Shown: piece by piece, positions 8,920 to 18,397 of the stretch
Position numbering within the stretch: the first letter of the stretch is position 1
Layout: each line of letters begins with the position of its first letter
NCBI GenBank assembly: GCA_020055655.1
Contig: JAIPUR010000025.1
Location: 1 to 39,576 of the forward strand
Length of the DNA stretch: 39,576 nt
Direction: 5' to 3'
Source: Methanosarcinaceae archaeon
GTDB taxonomy: Archaea > Halobacteriota > Methanosarcinia > Methanosarcinales > Methanosarcinaceae
Made by a program: the position numbers and the translations under genes
Notes under the pieces: model-generated
What the model was told of the DNA's origin: nothing
Databases searched by the model: none
Seen by the model: the letters and a program-made list of their open reading frames with translations, nothing else

Positions 8920-9400
8920 TGATAATGCCTTTATGGAACCCCATAACGATATAATTTCAACATCTTTAGTCATCATCGGGTTTGTTGTATTTGCTGCCAT
9001 TCTTTCAAGCACGTATTTTGCTTTTGATGATAATTCCTATGCACTTGATAATTACAAACATGCATCGATGATAGCTAATGATATTGCCAATTATCAAAGT
9101 ATTCAGGGAAGCAGGGTCGACCTGATATCAGCTGAAAAACTGGATTTACTTTCCACACCAGCAAAAGATAAGGAAAAACATAGGACGTTCTTCCAACGCT
9201 TCTCAGGAAATATGGATCTTTCCGTAGATATTTCCACAAATGATGGAAAATACCATTGGACCATTGATAGAGATGAAAATCAGACCAGTAAAAATGAGAT
9301 TATAGCCGCCTCAGTACCTGTTGTTATTGAGCTTGGCAGCAATGTAAACTGTGCCCCAGGTACTTTAACTGTTAGTGTCCGTAAGAATAAATGGATATGA
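8894..9400 (+). CDS. single-pass membrane protein of the pilus-like cluster (third)
   Basis: 168 residues from a TTG start. I keep the TTG because GAGGT lies 8 nt upstream, and because starting at the ATG at 8933 would remove the SDDNAF motif that its sister proteins share just ahead of the helix. The membrane helix is at about residues 22-42 (STSLVIIGFVVFAAILSSTY). The helix that follows carries DNYKHASMIANDIANYQ, again pilin-like. The rest is a short beta-rich outside domain with one Cys. A gap of 28 nt separates it from the next gene. Confidence 0.55.
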   Translation: MNTPLFISDDNAFMEPHNDIISTSLVIIGFVVFAAILSSTYFAFDDNSYALDNYKHASMIANDIANYQSIQGSRVDLISAEKLDLLSTPAKDKEKHRTFFQRFSGNMDLSVDISTNDGKYHWTIDRDENQTSKNEIIAASVPVVIELGSNVNCAPGTLTVSVRKNKWI

Positions 9401-9428
9401 ATAGAGCGTTTTGAGAAAGGTATAAAAT

Positions 9429-10607
9429 ATGCGCAGGAATTACCGGATAAATGAAGATGCATTCTCATCCACACTTGATGCCATATTTTTCCTTGTGCTT
9501 GTTTCAATATCTGCAGTGATACTTCTACCAAATATCGCAGCTGAAGACCAGTACAGGACCACAGGATATATTTCTATCCAGGAAATGGATAAACATCTTC
9601 TGAATTCGATATTGAGCAGCAGAGTGGACTATTTCGAATATACATTCAAGCCAGCTGAATTGACAAACTATAATCTATCGCTACCTAATAATTCGATGAT
9701 GCGGAATGTTGAAGAAACTCTTTACCAAAAAGAACAGAAGCATAAAGCATTTGCAGATCTGCTTGCCGAAAGTCTTGTGCTGGGATTGGAGATGAAAGCA
9801 GAGAACAATCAAGCAAAAATCCTCAATCCAATGGCTTATGATCATGGTAGTGAAACAAAAAAAGCAATGCAGAACTATATGGAAAGTGAGATTGGTGGAA
9901 GATATAATTACAGATTGGAAGCTCGTTGGTATCCTGTTAATAAGTATATTGGAACTGAAATCATAATAGGTGATATGGCACCAGATGATGCAACTCGTCA
10001 GAGTACTAAAATATCATTACCACTTGAACCGGTATTTTCCAGAAACAATGTTTTTGAGTCAATGAATGATACCGTTTTCCAAAATGCACTTGTTTCAAGT
10101 GATCCGGAATATGAATTACGTAAAGGTTTCAACAATAGTATAAATGTAGCATCCACATATGCGGGAGAAACAATTACCGATATTATATTTCCTGCTGACT
10201 ACCTGAATACACTGACAAACACAAAGCTAGGCACTAATAGTGAACATTTGTCCCTGATATCAAGCCCCGAACAAAATACACAGAATCCTGAGTTGCTGCT
10301 TGCATTACAAATGATCAACTATACTGCAAATGAAGTATACGACATGAATGTAACTGTTCCGGAGCCACATGAAACTATTAATATAAACTTCATAGACATT
10401 GTCGAAACTGGTGTAATAAATAACAATCAAGCAAATATTGCTTCATTCGTCAGAGAGGATATGAAAAGTGAGATCAACCAGAGTATTTCAATTATCCTTA
10501 GTGAGAATGATAGTACAAAGAGATTGAAAATACGTGATCAGCAATTAGAATCAATATGCAGAAACTATGATATGGATGGAGCTGACATCACTTTATTCCT
10601 TTGGTGA
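9429..10607 (+). CDS. membrane-anchored surface protein of the pilus-like cluster (fourth)
   Basis: 392 residues. The head MRRNYRINEDAFSSTLDAIF carries the shared acidic-x-A motif and runs into a membrane helix at about 18-37. The outside part contains about 10 N-x-S/T sequons, helical segments at both ends, and no C-terminal anchor. AAAGGT at 9416-9421 serves as Shine-Dalgarno. It is the last gene of the hisS operon; the next gene, rpsO, has its own promoter. The STLDAIFFLVLVS segment recalls haloarchaeal DUF7284 proteins (memory only). Function unknown. Confidence 0.6.
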   Translation: MRRNYRINEDAFSSTLDAIFFLVLVSISAVILLPNIAAEDQYRTTGYISIQEMDKHLLNSILSSRVDYFEYTFKPAELTNYNLSLPNNSMMRNVEETLYQKEQKHKAFADLLAESLVLGLEMKAENNQAKILNPMAYDHGSETKKAMQNYMESEIGGRYNYRLEARWYPVNKYIGTEIIIGDMAPDDATRQSTKISLPLEPVFSRNNVFESMNDTVFQNALVSSDPEYELRKGFNNSINVASTYAGETITDIIFPADYLNTLTNTKLGTNSEHLSLISSPEQNTQNPELLLALQMINYTANEVYDMNVTVPEPHETININFIDIVETGVINNNQANIASFVREDMKSEINQSISIILSENDSTKRLKIRDQQLESICRNYDMDGADITLFLW

Positions 10608-10643
10608 ATAGCTAAGAATATAAATACGTAAAGCCAATCACAA

Positions 10644-10653
10644 CATATATATT
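10644..10653 (+). promoter_or_regulatory. archaeal TATA region for rpsO
   Basis: CATATATATT lies about 150 nt before the rpsO ATG. A start near 10675 would leave a leader of about 119 nt, long for an archaeon and perhaps used for autoregulation. Confidence 0.4.
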
Positions 10654-10793
10654 ATATGCTGCGTTTATTAGCGCACTTCGCCGATTATAAGATCGTACTA
10701 TTTGGGGGTATCTCCTGTTAACTAACATGGCCCAAAAATGCGATTTGAACAAAAATTACTTTGAATTAAATTATAAATATCAGGAGGATTCGC

Positions 10794-11252
10794 ATGGCAA
10801 AAATGCATACCCGGAAGAAAGGACAATCCGGATCAACAAGACCTATCCGTACAGAGACACCAGCATGGTCAACTGTAACCGAAGAAGAAATTACAAAGGT
10901 TACACTCGACTTATGGAAGCAGGGTGTCAGCACTAGCGAAATTGGAATGATATTCAGAGACAAGTATGGTGTACCTGATGTCAAACTCGCTACAGGCAAA
11001 AAGATAACACAGATCATTAAGGATGCTGGAGAAGAGATAGCTCTGCCTGAAGACCTGTACAACCTTCTTGAAAAGGCAATCGGCCTTAGGAAGCACATGG
11101 ACAACAACCACAAGGATGTTCACAACAAGCGCTCCCTTCAAAACACAGAAGCAAAGATCAGAAGATTGGTTAAATACTACCAGTCTACAAAAGTACTCCC
11201 TGCTGACTGGAAATACAAACCAGAAACAGCTGAGATGCTGATCACAAGATAA
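10794..11252 (+). CDS. rpsO: 30S ribosomal protein S15 (archaeal, uS15)
   Basis: The 152-residue protein is the archaeal/eukaryal-size S15, a 16S rRNA binding protein of the central domain of the small subunit. It has the archaeal N-terminal extension ([16 protein letters not shown]-like, here [16 protein letters not shown]), then an S13/S15-type domain, and the S15 core with [18 protein letters not shown] near residue 105. AGGAGG 8 nt before the ATG is one of the best ribosome sites in the window. A strong terminator follows. In many Euryarchaeota this gene is next to recJ-like, pcc1 and rps3ae; here they are spread over 14 kb. Confidence 0.95.
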   Translation: MAKMHTRKKGQSGSTRPIRTETPAWSTVTEEEITKVTLDLWKQGVSTSEIGMIFRDKYGVPDVKLATGKKITQIIKDAGEEIALPEDLYNLLEKAIGLRKHMDNNHKDVHNKRSLQNTEAKIRRLVKYYQSTKVLPADWKYKPETAEMLITR

Positions 11253-11271
11253 ATTCAATATACAATACAAT

Positions 11272-11307
11272 TTGTCTGGCTATGTGGCCAGACAAAAATC
11301 TTTTTTT
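11272..11307 (+). terminator. strong terminator after rpsO
   Basis: TTGTCTGGC and GCCAGACAA pair perfectly over 9 bp around a 6-nt loop, followed within 6 nt by a run of seven T (11301-11307). It isolates rpsO from the amino-sugar genes. Confidence 0.8.
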
Positions 11308-11336
11308 GTAAGCTAAATTGCTTAGCTAAAAATATT

Positions 11337-11345
11337 TTTATATAG
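11337..11345 (+). promoter_or_regulatory. TATA box of the glm operon
   Basis: TTTATATAG, about 65 nt before the first glmU-like ATG, is a good archaeal TATA box. No later promoter of comparable quality is seen before the end of pcc1, so the six following genes may form one transcript. Confidence 0.5.
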
Positions 11346-11406
11346 CATACCCAATATAATATCTTAAAAGGTAAGATATAAATTCTTATAAAGAGCATTA
11401 TACTCC

Positions 11407-12627
11407 ATGAAAGCAGTAATTCTTGCAGCTGGTGAAGGGAAAAGATGTCGTCCATTAACAGCCACCCGATCGAAAGTAATGTTACCTGTGGCTAATAAAC
11501 CTATTTTAGAACATGTTATTACTGCACTTGCAAAAAACGACATAAAAGATATTATTTTGGTTGTAGGGTACGAAAAAGAACGTATCATGAACCATTTTGA
11601 AGATGGAATACGTTTTGGCGTTAATATCAATTATGTAGAGCAGAAAGCTCAGATAGGCACTGCACATGCTATTTTGCAAACTAGAGAACTTATCGAACCT
11701 GATGGAGAAGATTTTCTGGTTCTCAATGGAGATAATATTGTTGGAACAGAAGCCATCAGCAGCCTTATAAAAAAAGCAAATGGAAATGCAACTATTCTTG
11801 TTTGCAAAAAAGAAGATGCGATCGGATATGGGGTAATAGTATCTGAAGGGAAATATGTTAAAGAGATAGTAGAAAAGCCTGAAACAGTGGTCAGCAACCT
11901 TGTTAATACAGGAACATATTTGCTAAACTCAATAATCTTCAAAGTAATAGAAAGAACACCCATATCATCAATGGGAGAATATGCTATTACAGATACACTT
12001 CAAATAATGATAGAAAATGGAATGGATATCGTGATGGCAATTACCAGATCCGAATGGCTCGATGCGGCACATTCATGGGACCTGCTAAAAGCAAATCCGA
12101 TCCTTCTTGCACAAAATACAGAAGAAAAACTGCAAAATGGAACCATCGAAGAGGGTGCCATTGTAAAAGGAAATGTATCCGTTGGACAAAACACAACCAT
12201 TCGTTCAGGATCTTATGTAGTCGGTCCAGTAATCATCGGAGATAATTGCGATATTGGACCGAATGCAGTTATACTCCCATCAACCAGCATAGCTAATAAC
12301 GTATCAATATCATCATTCACTCAAGTACAAAATAGCATAATAATGCAGGATGTACGTATTAACACTCATTCAAGCATATCGAGTTCTATAATAGGAAGCA
12401 ATGTAGATATAGGTTCTAATTTTATCTCAGAAGAGAAAGAAGATCTGAGAATTGAAATTGACGATACTTTGCATCATGCTGATAAACTTGGCACGATCAT
12501 AGGTGATGATACCGTAATTGGGGCGAACGTAGTTGTTAAGGCCGGAGTTATGATCTCCAATAACTGCAAAGTGAATTCAGGAAATAAAGTACATGAAACA
12601 ATTCCTGAAAATTCTACAATTATATAA
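11407..12627 (+). CDS. GlmU-like sugar-1-phosphate nucleotidyltransferase with degenerate acetyltransferase domain
   Basis: 406 residues. The N-terminal nucleotidyltransferase domain (about 1-230) has LAAGEGKRCRPLT and the lysine of SKVMLPVANKP, plus FLVLNGDNIV (metal Asp) and EKPETVVSNLVNTGTYLL. The C-terminal third is a left-handed beta-helix with hexapeptide turns (GPVIIGDNCDIGPNAVILPS). Compared with the second GlmU in this operon, the acetyltransferase motif is worn: HLSYLGD there reads HSSISSS here (His321 kept, Tyr and LGD lost), and the NLRHDGK segment is absent. So the uridylyl- or thymidylyltransferase half is probably active and the acetylation half doubtful. No clear Shine-Dalgarno is seen. 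The gap to glmS is 13 nt. Confidence 0.8.
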   Translation: MKAVILAAGEGKRCRPLTATRSKVMLPVANKPILEHVITALAKNDIKDIILVVGYEKERIMNHFEDGIRFGVNINYVEQKAQIGTAHAILQTRELIEPDGEDFLVLNGDNIVGTEAISSLIKKANGNATILVCKKEDAIGYGVIVSEGKYVKEIVEKPETVVSNLVNTGTYLLNSIIFKVIERTPISSMGEYAITDTLQIMIENGMDIVMAITRSEWLDAAHSWDLLKANPILLAQNTEEKLQNGTIEEGAIVKGNVSVGQNTTIRSGSYVVGPVIIGDNCDIGPNAVILPSTSIANNVSISSFTQVQNSIIMQDVRINTHSSISSSIIGSNVDIGSNFISEEKEDLRIEIDDTLHHADKLGTIIGDDTVIGANVVVKAGVMISNNCKVNSGNKVHETIPENSTII

Positions 12628-12640
12628 TCAAGGGGAAAAC

Positions 12641-14473
12641 ATGTGTGGAATAGTTGGGTATGCAGGCAGAAACCAGGCTGCATCTATTTTAGTTGATTCG
12701 CTTAAAAGATTAGAATATAGAGGATATGATTCCGCAGGCATTTCATTATTCAATGGTGAACTTGCTACGCACAAAACAGTGGGAAAAATAGCAGATCTTG
12801 AGGCTATAATTCCAGATGATCTTGATGCATGCATAGGTATTGGCCACACAAGATGGGCAACCCACGGTAAACCAGAAACCAGAAACTCTCATCCCCACGT
12901 CTCAGGAAATGTATCCGTTGTACACAATGGTATCATTGAGAACTACATGATGCTCAAAGAAGAACTGATAGAAAAGGGATATGAGTTTAAATCCGACACT
13001 GACACTGAAGTAATTGCGCACCTCCTTCATCAGAAAATGTATGCAAGTGACAAAAGTATAGACCTTTTGACATCAATGAGGGAAACTATCGAATGTCTGG
13101 AAGGTTCCTATGCCATTGCAGCACTTTGTACTGATGAATCGGAAAAGATCATTTTTGCACGCAAGGACAGTCCTCTTGTTATCGGAGTTGGAGAAGATGG
13201 AAACTATGCTGCATCAGACGTGACTGCTCTTTTGAAATACACAAAGGATATACTTTACATTAATGATAATGAAACAGGTACTGTTAGTCCTGATGAGATC
13301 AGGGTATTCGGCCAGGATGGCAATCTTATTAAAAAGGATATTGAGACTGTAGAATGGGATATAGAAGCTGCTGAAAAAGCAGGATATGACCATTTTATGC
13401 TAAAAGAAATCCATGAACAACCTACTTCAATACAGAATACCTTTGCTGGAAAATTGCTAGAACTTGAAGGAAATATCAAATTAGATGAACTCTACCTTAG
13501 CAAAGAGCAGATAAAATACCTGCGCAGAGCTACAATAATAGCCTGTGGAACCTCATGGAATGCAGGAATACTTGGTAAATACTTATTCGAAAAGCTTGCT
13601 GGCATACATACGGATATTGAGACGGCATCTGAATTCAGGTATGGAAATCCGGTACTTTGCGGAGAGGAATTAACAATAGCAATAACGCAATCCGGTGAAA
13701 CTGCAGATACACTAGCAGCAGTCAGAAGTTCTATGTCATACGGTTGCAAGACCATTGCCATCACAAACGTTGTAGGAAGCACCATTGCGAGAGAATGTGA
13801 TAGTGTATTATACACACGAGCAGGGCCTGAGATTGGCGTAGCTGCCACAAAGACATTTACAGCACAACTGATCACACTCTATATGCTTGCCATTCATCTT
13901 GGTAGAAGCCGAAATTTTATAAGCCCTGATGATGCAAAAAAACTGATAATAGGTTTGAAAAAGTTACCAGGGCAGGTTCAGAAAATACTGAATCGAAAAG
14001 AAACCATCAAGGAATGTGCAGATATCTTTGCAGACAGAAGAGATTATTTCTTCATTGGCAGATACCTGAATTATCCCGTGGCACTTGAATCTGCACTGAA
14101 GCTCAAAGAAATATCCTACATACATGCTGAAGGCTATGCTGCAGGTGAATTAAAACACGGTCCTCTTGCCCTTCTCACAAAAGATACTCCTGTAGTGGCA
14201 ATTGCAACTAAAGGACATACTTATGACAAGATACTCAGCAATATCAAAGAAGTGAAGGCCAGAGATGCTACAGTTATCGCCGTGGCAGATGAAGATGATA
14301 CTGAGATTGAAAAATATGCAGATGTAGTGCTAAGAATTCCATCTTCACATGAGTTGATAGCGCCTGTTTTGTCATCTGTAACACTACAGTTACTTGCATA
14401 TTATACAGCACTTGCTAGAGATTGCTCCATTGATAAACCAAGGAATCTGGCAAAAAGTGTAACTGTGGAATGA
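12641..14473 (+). CDS. glmS: glutamine--fructose-6-phosphate aminotransferase
   Basis: The 610-residue protein makes glucosamine-6-phosphate from fructose-6-phosphate and glutamine, the first step to UDP-GlcNAc. The start is set by MCGIVGYAG, whose Cys2 is the catalytic nucleophile of the class II glutaminase domain; AGGGGA lies 6 nt ahead. Other glutaminase marks are GHTRWATHG and SDTDTEVIAH. Two SIS sugar-isomerase domains follow: CGTSWNAG, then SGETADTLAA and the C-terminal KLKEISYIHAEGYAAGELKHGP. It ends with the usual DKPRNLAKSVTVE tail. Full length and intact. Confidence 0.95.
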   Translation: MCGIVGYAGRNQAASILVDSLKRLEYRGYDSAGISLFNGELATHKTVGKIADLEAIIPDDLDACIGIGHTRWATHGKPETRNSHPHVSGNVSVVHNGIIENYMMLKEELIEKGYEFKSDTDTEVIAHLLHQKMYASDKSIDLLTSMRETIECLEGSYAIAALCTDESEKIIFARKDSPLVIGVGEDGNYAASDVTALLKYTKDILYINDNETGTVSPDEIRVFGQDGNLIKKDIETVEWDIEAAEKAGYDHFMLKEIHEQPTSIQNTFAGKLLELEGNIKLDELYLSKEQIKYLRRATIIACGTSWNAGILGKYLFEKLAGIHTDIETASEFRYGNPVLCGEELTIAITQSGETADTLAAVRSSMSYGCKTIAITNVVGSTIARECDSVLYTRAGPEIGVAATKTFTAQLITLYMLAIHLGRSRNFISPDDAKKLIIGLKKLPGQVQKILNRKETIKECADIFADRRDYFFIGRYLNYPVALESALKLKEISYIHAEGYAAGELKHGPLALLTKDTPVVAIATKGHTYDKILSNIKEVKARDATVIAVADEDDTEIEKYADVVLRIPSSHELIAPVLSSVTLQLLAYYTALARDCSIDKPRNLAKSVTVE

Positions 14474-14520
14474 TCCAGACTTTGTTATAAAATTAGAAAG
14501 ATTATTAAGAGGTTTATTAT

Positions 14521-15822
14521 ATGAAACTTTTTGGCTCATCCGGAATCAGAGGAATTACAAACAAGGATGTAACAGTTGATCTGGCATTACAGGTCGGAAT
14601 GGCCCTTGGAAGATCAAAAAAATCTGCAGTTATAGGAAGAGACCCAAGAGTTGCAGGGGAGATGATAGAGCATGCCATTATCTCAGGACTTGTATCTGCA
14701 GGTTGTAATGTGATCCGGGTAGGAGTTGTAACTACACCCACACTTGCCTATACTGCACGAAACTACGATTGCGGAGTAATGGTTACAGCATCGCATAACC
14801 CATCAGAATATGTCGGGATCAAGCTATGGAATCCTGACGGAATGGCCTTTGATTCCGCACAACAGGAAGAAATTGAAAAGCTTATCGAAAAGGAAGATTT
14901 TGTTCATTCTAAATGGGACATGCTTGGAAATATCAGCACTTATGAAAATGCGGTTCGTGACCATATGGACATGATCAAAGCAAATTCCTCAAAGTCCACG
15001 CTTAAAGTCGTAGTTGATTGCGGCTCCGGAGCAGGATGTACCATCACACCATTTTTATTAAGGGAAATGGGATGTGAAGTCATTACATTGAATGCACAAC
15101 TTGATGGACATTTCCCGGCAAGGAATCCTGAGCCAAGTGACAAGAATCTGGGCTTACTCAAAAAGGCAGTAAAGGAATTTGGAGCGGACCTTGGAATTGC
15201 GCAGGATGGGGATGCTGATCGTATGATGGCTGTTGATGAAAATGGGGTCTTTTTGGCAGGAGATGAGATGCTTGCTATTTTTGCACGTTTTGAATGCAAG
15301 GAAGGATCAAAGCTTTCAGTACCTGTTGACACGTCAATGATAGTCGATGATGCATTACCAGGAACCGAAATCATTAGAACAAGAGTCGGTGATGTTTATG
15401 TTGCCGAAAAGATGAAAGAAATTAAAGCTGATTTTGGCGGAGAACCTTCCGGAAGCTGGATATTCCCAAGAATATCATATTGTCCTGATGGAATATACGC
15501 TGCTGCCAGACTTGTTGAGATATTGCAGGATAAAGGACTGGCTGCAATCAGAGCAGAGCTTCCAGAATATCCAACACTCAGAGATACCATTGCATGCGAA
15601 GATTCCAGAAAAGCAAAGCTTATGGAAGAGGTTAGATATAAGATGGCAGGCATGGGAGAAGTTTCAGATATCGATGGTATCCGCGTAGAAATGGAAGATG
15701 GCTGGGTACTTGTGAGACCATCGGGAACTGAACCAAAGATCCGAATAACTGCTCAGGCAAGGAAAAATATTGAAGAGCTCTACTCAATGGCAGAGAATAT
15801 TGTAATGGAGAGCCTAAAATGA
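14521..15822 (+). CDS. glmM: phosphoglucosamine mutase
   Basis: 433 residues of the alpha-D-phosphohexomutase family. It converts glucosamine-6-phosphate to glucosamine-1-phosphate. Four family marks are in order: the phosphoserine loop [11 protein letters not shown] (Ser91), the magnesium loop DGDADR, the sugar-binding GEPSGSW, and the phosphate-binding [11 protein letters not shown] near the C-terminus. The gene context (glmS before, glmU after) favours glucosamine over mannose. AAGAGG 11 nt ahead is the ribosome site. The last 4 nt (ATGA) overlap the next gene, a mark of translational coupling. Confidence 0.92.
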   Translation: MKLFGSSGIRGITNKDVTVDLALQVGMALGRSKKSAVIGRDPRVAGEMIEHAIISGLVSAGCNVIRVGVVTTPTLAYTARNYDCGVMVTASHNPSEYVGIKLWNPDGMAFDSAQQEEIEKLIEKEDFVHSKWDMLGNISTYENAVRDHMDMIKANSSKSTLKVVVDCGSGAGCTITPFLLREMGCEVITLNAQLDGHFPARNPEPSDKNLGLLKKAVKEFGADLGIAQDGDADRMMAVDENGVFLAGDEMLAIFARFECKEGSKLSVPVDTSMIVDDALPGTEIIRTRVGDVYVAEKMKEIKADFGGEPSGSWIFPRISYCPDGIYAAARLVEILQDKGLAAIRAELPEYPTLRDTIACEDSRKAKLMEEVRYKMAGMGEVSDIDGIRVEMEDGWVLVRPSGTEPKIRITAQARKNIEELYSMAENIVMESLK

Positions 15823-17027
15823 AAGCTGTTATTCTTGCTGCAGGCGAAGGCAGCAGGATGCGACCACTTACCGCTTCAAGACCGAAGGTTATGTTGCCCA
15901 TTGCCAACAAACCCATGATAGAGCACACTATGTCCGAAGCTGTTGATGCAGGGATCACTGATTTTCTGCTGATCACAGGCTACTGTGAAGAAGCCATTAA
16001 AGATTATTTTGGAGATGGCAGCGAATTCAACATCAGTGTCGAATATGCGCATCAAGACAAACAGCTAGGAACTGCCAATGCAATCGCCTATGCCAGAAAC
16101 AATGTTGATGGCAAATTCATTGTACTTAATGGTGATATGCTGGTGAGGTCGGAGCACATCAAAAAACTGCTATCCAGGGAAAATGATGCTATAATAACTG
16201 TGAAAGATGTTGAGAATCCCTCCAGCTTTGGAGTTATTGAAACTGAAGAGGACAAAGTTGTCAGGATAATCGAAAAACCACAGGTTCCGCCGAGCAATCT
16301 TGCAAATGCAGGCATTTATCTCTTTGATGAATCGATTTTTGATTTCATTGATAAAACTGAGGTGTCAAGCAGAGGAGAGCTTGAGATCACAGATTCTCTC
16401 CAAATGATGATAGATGAAGGCCACAATGTGGGTTTTGAGATACTTGACAGTGAATGGCTTGATGTTGGAAGACCTTGGGATATGCTGGAAGCTAACCAGA
16501 TACTCCTCAAAAATATCGATGCGAAGCATGAAGGGATTATTGAACCCAACGCCACAATGAATGGACATATTCATGTTGGAAAAGGCAGCATTGTCCGCAA
16601 TGGCGCTTACATCGTAGGACCTGTTATAATTGGAGAGAATTGTGACATCGGACCAAACTGTTTCATACGCCCATCCACAACCATAGGCAATGATGTGCAT
16701 ATTGGAAATGCTGTGGAAGTCAAGAACTGTGTCATTATGAATGGTACAAAAATTGGTCATCTCAGCTATCTTGGAGATAGCGTTATTGGAGAGAAATGTA
16801 ATTTTGGTGCCGGTACAAAAGTCGCAAACCTTCGCCATGATGGAAAGAATATTCTCTGTCCTGTGAAAGGTGAGCTGGTCGATTCAGGAAGGCGAAAACT
16901 TGGCGTGATCATGGGTGATGATGTACATACAGCCATCAACACAAGTATTAATGTTGGAACCGTTATGGAAGCTGGTTCATTCACCCATCCGGGGGAAGTT
17001 AGTAAGGGCCTTAGAAAAGCTAATTAA
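15819..17027 (+). CDS. glmU: bifunctional GlcNAc-1-phosphate uridylyltransferase / glucosamine-1-phosphate acetyltransferase
   Basis: 402 residues. Nucleotidyltransferase domain: [48 protein letters not shown]. Beta-helix domain from about residue 250: [20 protein letters not shown]. It keeps the acetyltransferase site [18 protein letters not shown] with His314 and the NLRHDGK loop, as in the studied Sulfolobus enzyme ST0452. It therefore probably does the last two steps to UDP-GlcNAc, used for N-glycans and surface polymers. About 40 percent or more of residues seem shared with the first glmU-like protein (by eye), so they are paralogues flanking glmS and glmM. Confidence 0.88.
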   Translation: MKAVILAAGEGSRMRPLTASRPKVMLPIANKPMIEHTMSEAVDAGITDFLLITGYCEEAIKDYFGDGSEFNISVEYAHQDKQLGTANAIAYARNNVDGKFIVLNGDMLVRSEHIKKLLSRENDAIITVKDVENPSSFGVIETEEDKVVRIIEKPQVPPSNLANAGIYLFDESIFDFIDKTEVSSRGELEITDSLQMMIDEGHNVGFEILDSEWLDVGRPWDMLEANQILLKNIDAKHEGIIEPNATMNGHIHVGKGSIVRNGAYIVGPVIIGENCDIGPNCFIRPSTTIGNDVHIGNAVEVKNCVIMNGTKIGHLSYLGDSVIGEKCNFGAGTKVANLRHDGKNILCPVKGELVDSGRRKLGVIMGDDVHTAINTSINVGTVMEAGSFTHPGEVSKGLRKAN

Positions 17028-17057
17028 GGTACTTTTCCATTTTTGATTTATTGAGTG

Positions 17058-18395
17058 ATGCAATTGATCTTTAATATAGAGCTCCAGAAACTAAAAGAGA
17101 TTGCCAGAGAAGCTGCAGATGTAATAGAACACTATGATCATGCACGGGTCATATCCCATAATGATGCAGACGGACTAAGTTCTGCAGGGATAATCTGCCA
17201 GGCACTTATGAGAAAAGGAATACATTTTCATGTGACAATTACCCCAAGACTGGATGCTGCTGTTGTTGATAAAGTAATCGAGACTGTGGAGGAAAAGGAC
17301 CTGGTGATCTTCTGCGATATGGGAAGCGGACATAATGAATACGTATCCCGTATAAACAATAAAATGCTTATTTTCGATCACCACGTACCCGTTGGCGATT
17401 CACCTGCAGAGGTTCTTGTTAACCCCCATCTTGTGGGAATAGATGGAGCCACGCACATCTCGGCATCAGGAGTTTGCTACCTCGTTGCAAAGGAAATGGA
17501 CAAGGACAATGTAGACCTTGCAGGACTTGCAATCGCAGGTGCTGTTGGTGACAAACAATTAATGAATACCGTCAATGGAAGTATACTTGAAGAAGCAATT
17601 AATGCCGGAGTGATATCCATCCATAAAGGACTCAAGGTCGGTGACGGCGATGTTGCACAGGTTCTGGAGTATACACCTGAGCCATATCTCGATATTACAG
17701 GCAATGCAAAGAAAATTAAGGAATTTCTGGACATTCTTGAGCTGAAGGGAAATGTACAGGAACTTTCAGATGACGATACAAAAAAACTGACATCCGCTGT
17801 TGCACTCAAACTTGCAAAGAATGCAAGTCCTGAAGCCATTGATGCTGCAATCGGAGATGTATATTTCCTTGAACATGAACTTGTAAAAAATGTGTATGAC
17901 ATGGTCTCCATTATGAACACGTTTGGAAGAATGGATAAGCCAGGTATGGCATTATCCATATGTTTGAAAGATGGCAGCCACATTGAAGAAGTCCAGGAAA
18001 TGGTTATCGAATACCATCGTTCAATTGTTGAAAATATCAATAGAGCAACAGATAAACTGCAGCATGGCAAAAGCATATGTTACCTAATTGCAGAAGATAT
18101 GAAAGCCACCGGAATGATAGCAAGCACTGTTGTCAGATATATGAATCCTGATATGCCTTTCGTGGCGATCAATCAGGTAAATGATATTGTAAAAGTTTCC
18201 GCAAGAGGAACCCGGGCACTTGTAGAAGATGGGCTTGACCTTTCCTTTGCACTTCGCGAAGCTGCCAATTCCGTAGGCGGGGATGGCGGAGGACATAATG
18301 TTGCCTCAGGAGCCGCAATTCCACCAGGAACGGCTGAAGAATTTGTCAAAAAGGTTGATGAGATCGTTGCAGAACAACTCAAGATTGAGGCTTGA
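17058..18395 (+). CDS. archaeal RecJ-like DHH-family nuclease/phosphoesterase
   Basis: About 445 residues with the DHH superfamily motifs in order: I SHNDADGLSSAG, II VIFCDMGSG, III LIFDHHVP, IV GAVGDKQ, and the DHHA1 substrate motif GGDGGGHNVASGAAIP near the C-terminus. All metal-binding residues are present. Archaeal homologues include GAN (a GINS-associated nuclease of the replisome) and other RecJ-like single-strand exonucleases. The gene lies between glmU and pcc1, and its usual partners in Euryarchaeota are S15, pcc1 and S3Ae. The ATG at 17058 is preceded in frame by a GTG at 17055; neither has a strong ribosome site, as expected if it is read from the glm transcript (30-nt gap). Confidence 0.85.
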   Translation: MQLIFNIELQKLKEIAREAADVIEHYDHARVISHNDADGLSSAGIICQALMRKGIHFHVTITPRLDAAVVDKVIETVEEKDLVIFCDMGSGHNEYVSRINNKMLIFDHHVPVGDSPAEVLVNPHLVGIDGATHISASGVCYLVAKEMDKDNVDLAGLAIAGAVGDKQLMNTVNGSILEEAINAGVISIHKGLKVGDGDVAQVLEYTPEPYLDITGNAKKIKEFLDILELKGNVQELSDDDTKKLTSAVALKLAKNASPEAIDAAIGDVYFLEHELVKNVYDMVSIMNTFGRMDKPGMALSICLKDGSHIEEVQEMVIEYHRSIVENINRATDKLQHGKSICYLIAEDMKATGMIASTVVRYMNPDMPFVAINQVNDIVKVSARGTRALVEDGLDLSFALREAANSVGGDGGGHNVASGAAIPPGTAEEFVKKVDEIVAEQLKIEA

Positions 18396-18397
18396 AC

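Noticed and set aside
10727-10936. 69-residue frame overlapping rpsO
   Set aside because: It lacks a ribosome site and runs in another phase through the well-supported S15 gene; only its start region is of interest as a repeat.
17477-18076. 199-residue antisense frame
   Set aside because: It lies fully inside the recJ-like gene, which has all catalytic motifs on the other strand; Ser/Pro-rich composition is typical of antisense frames.
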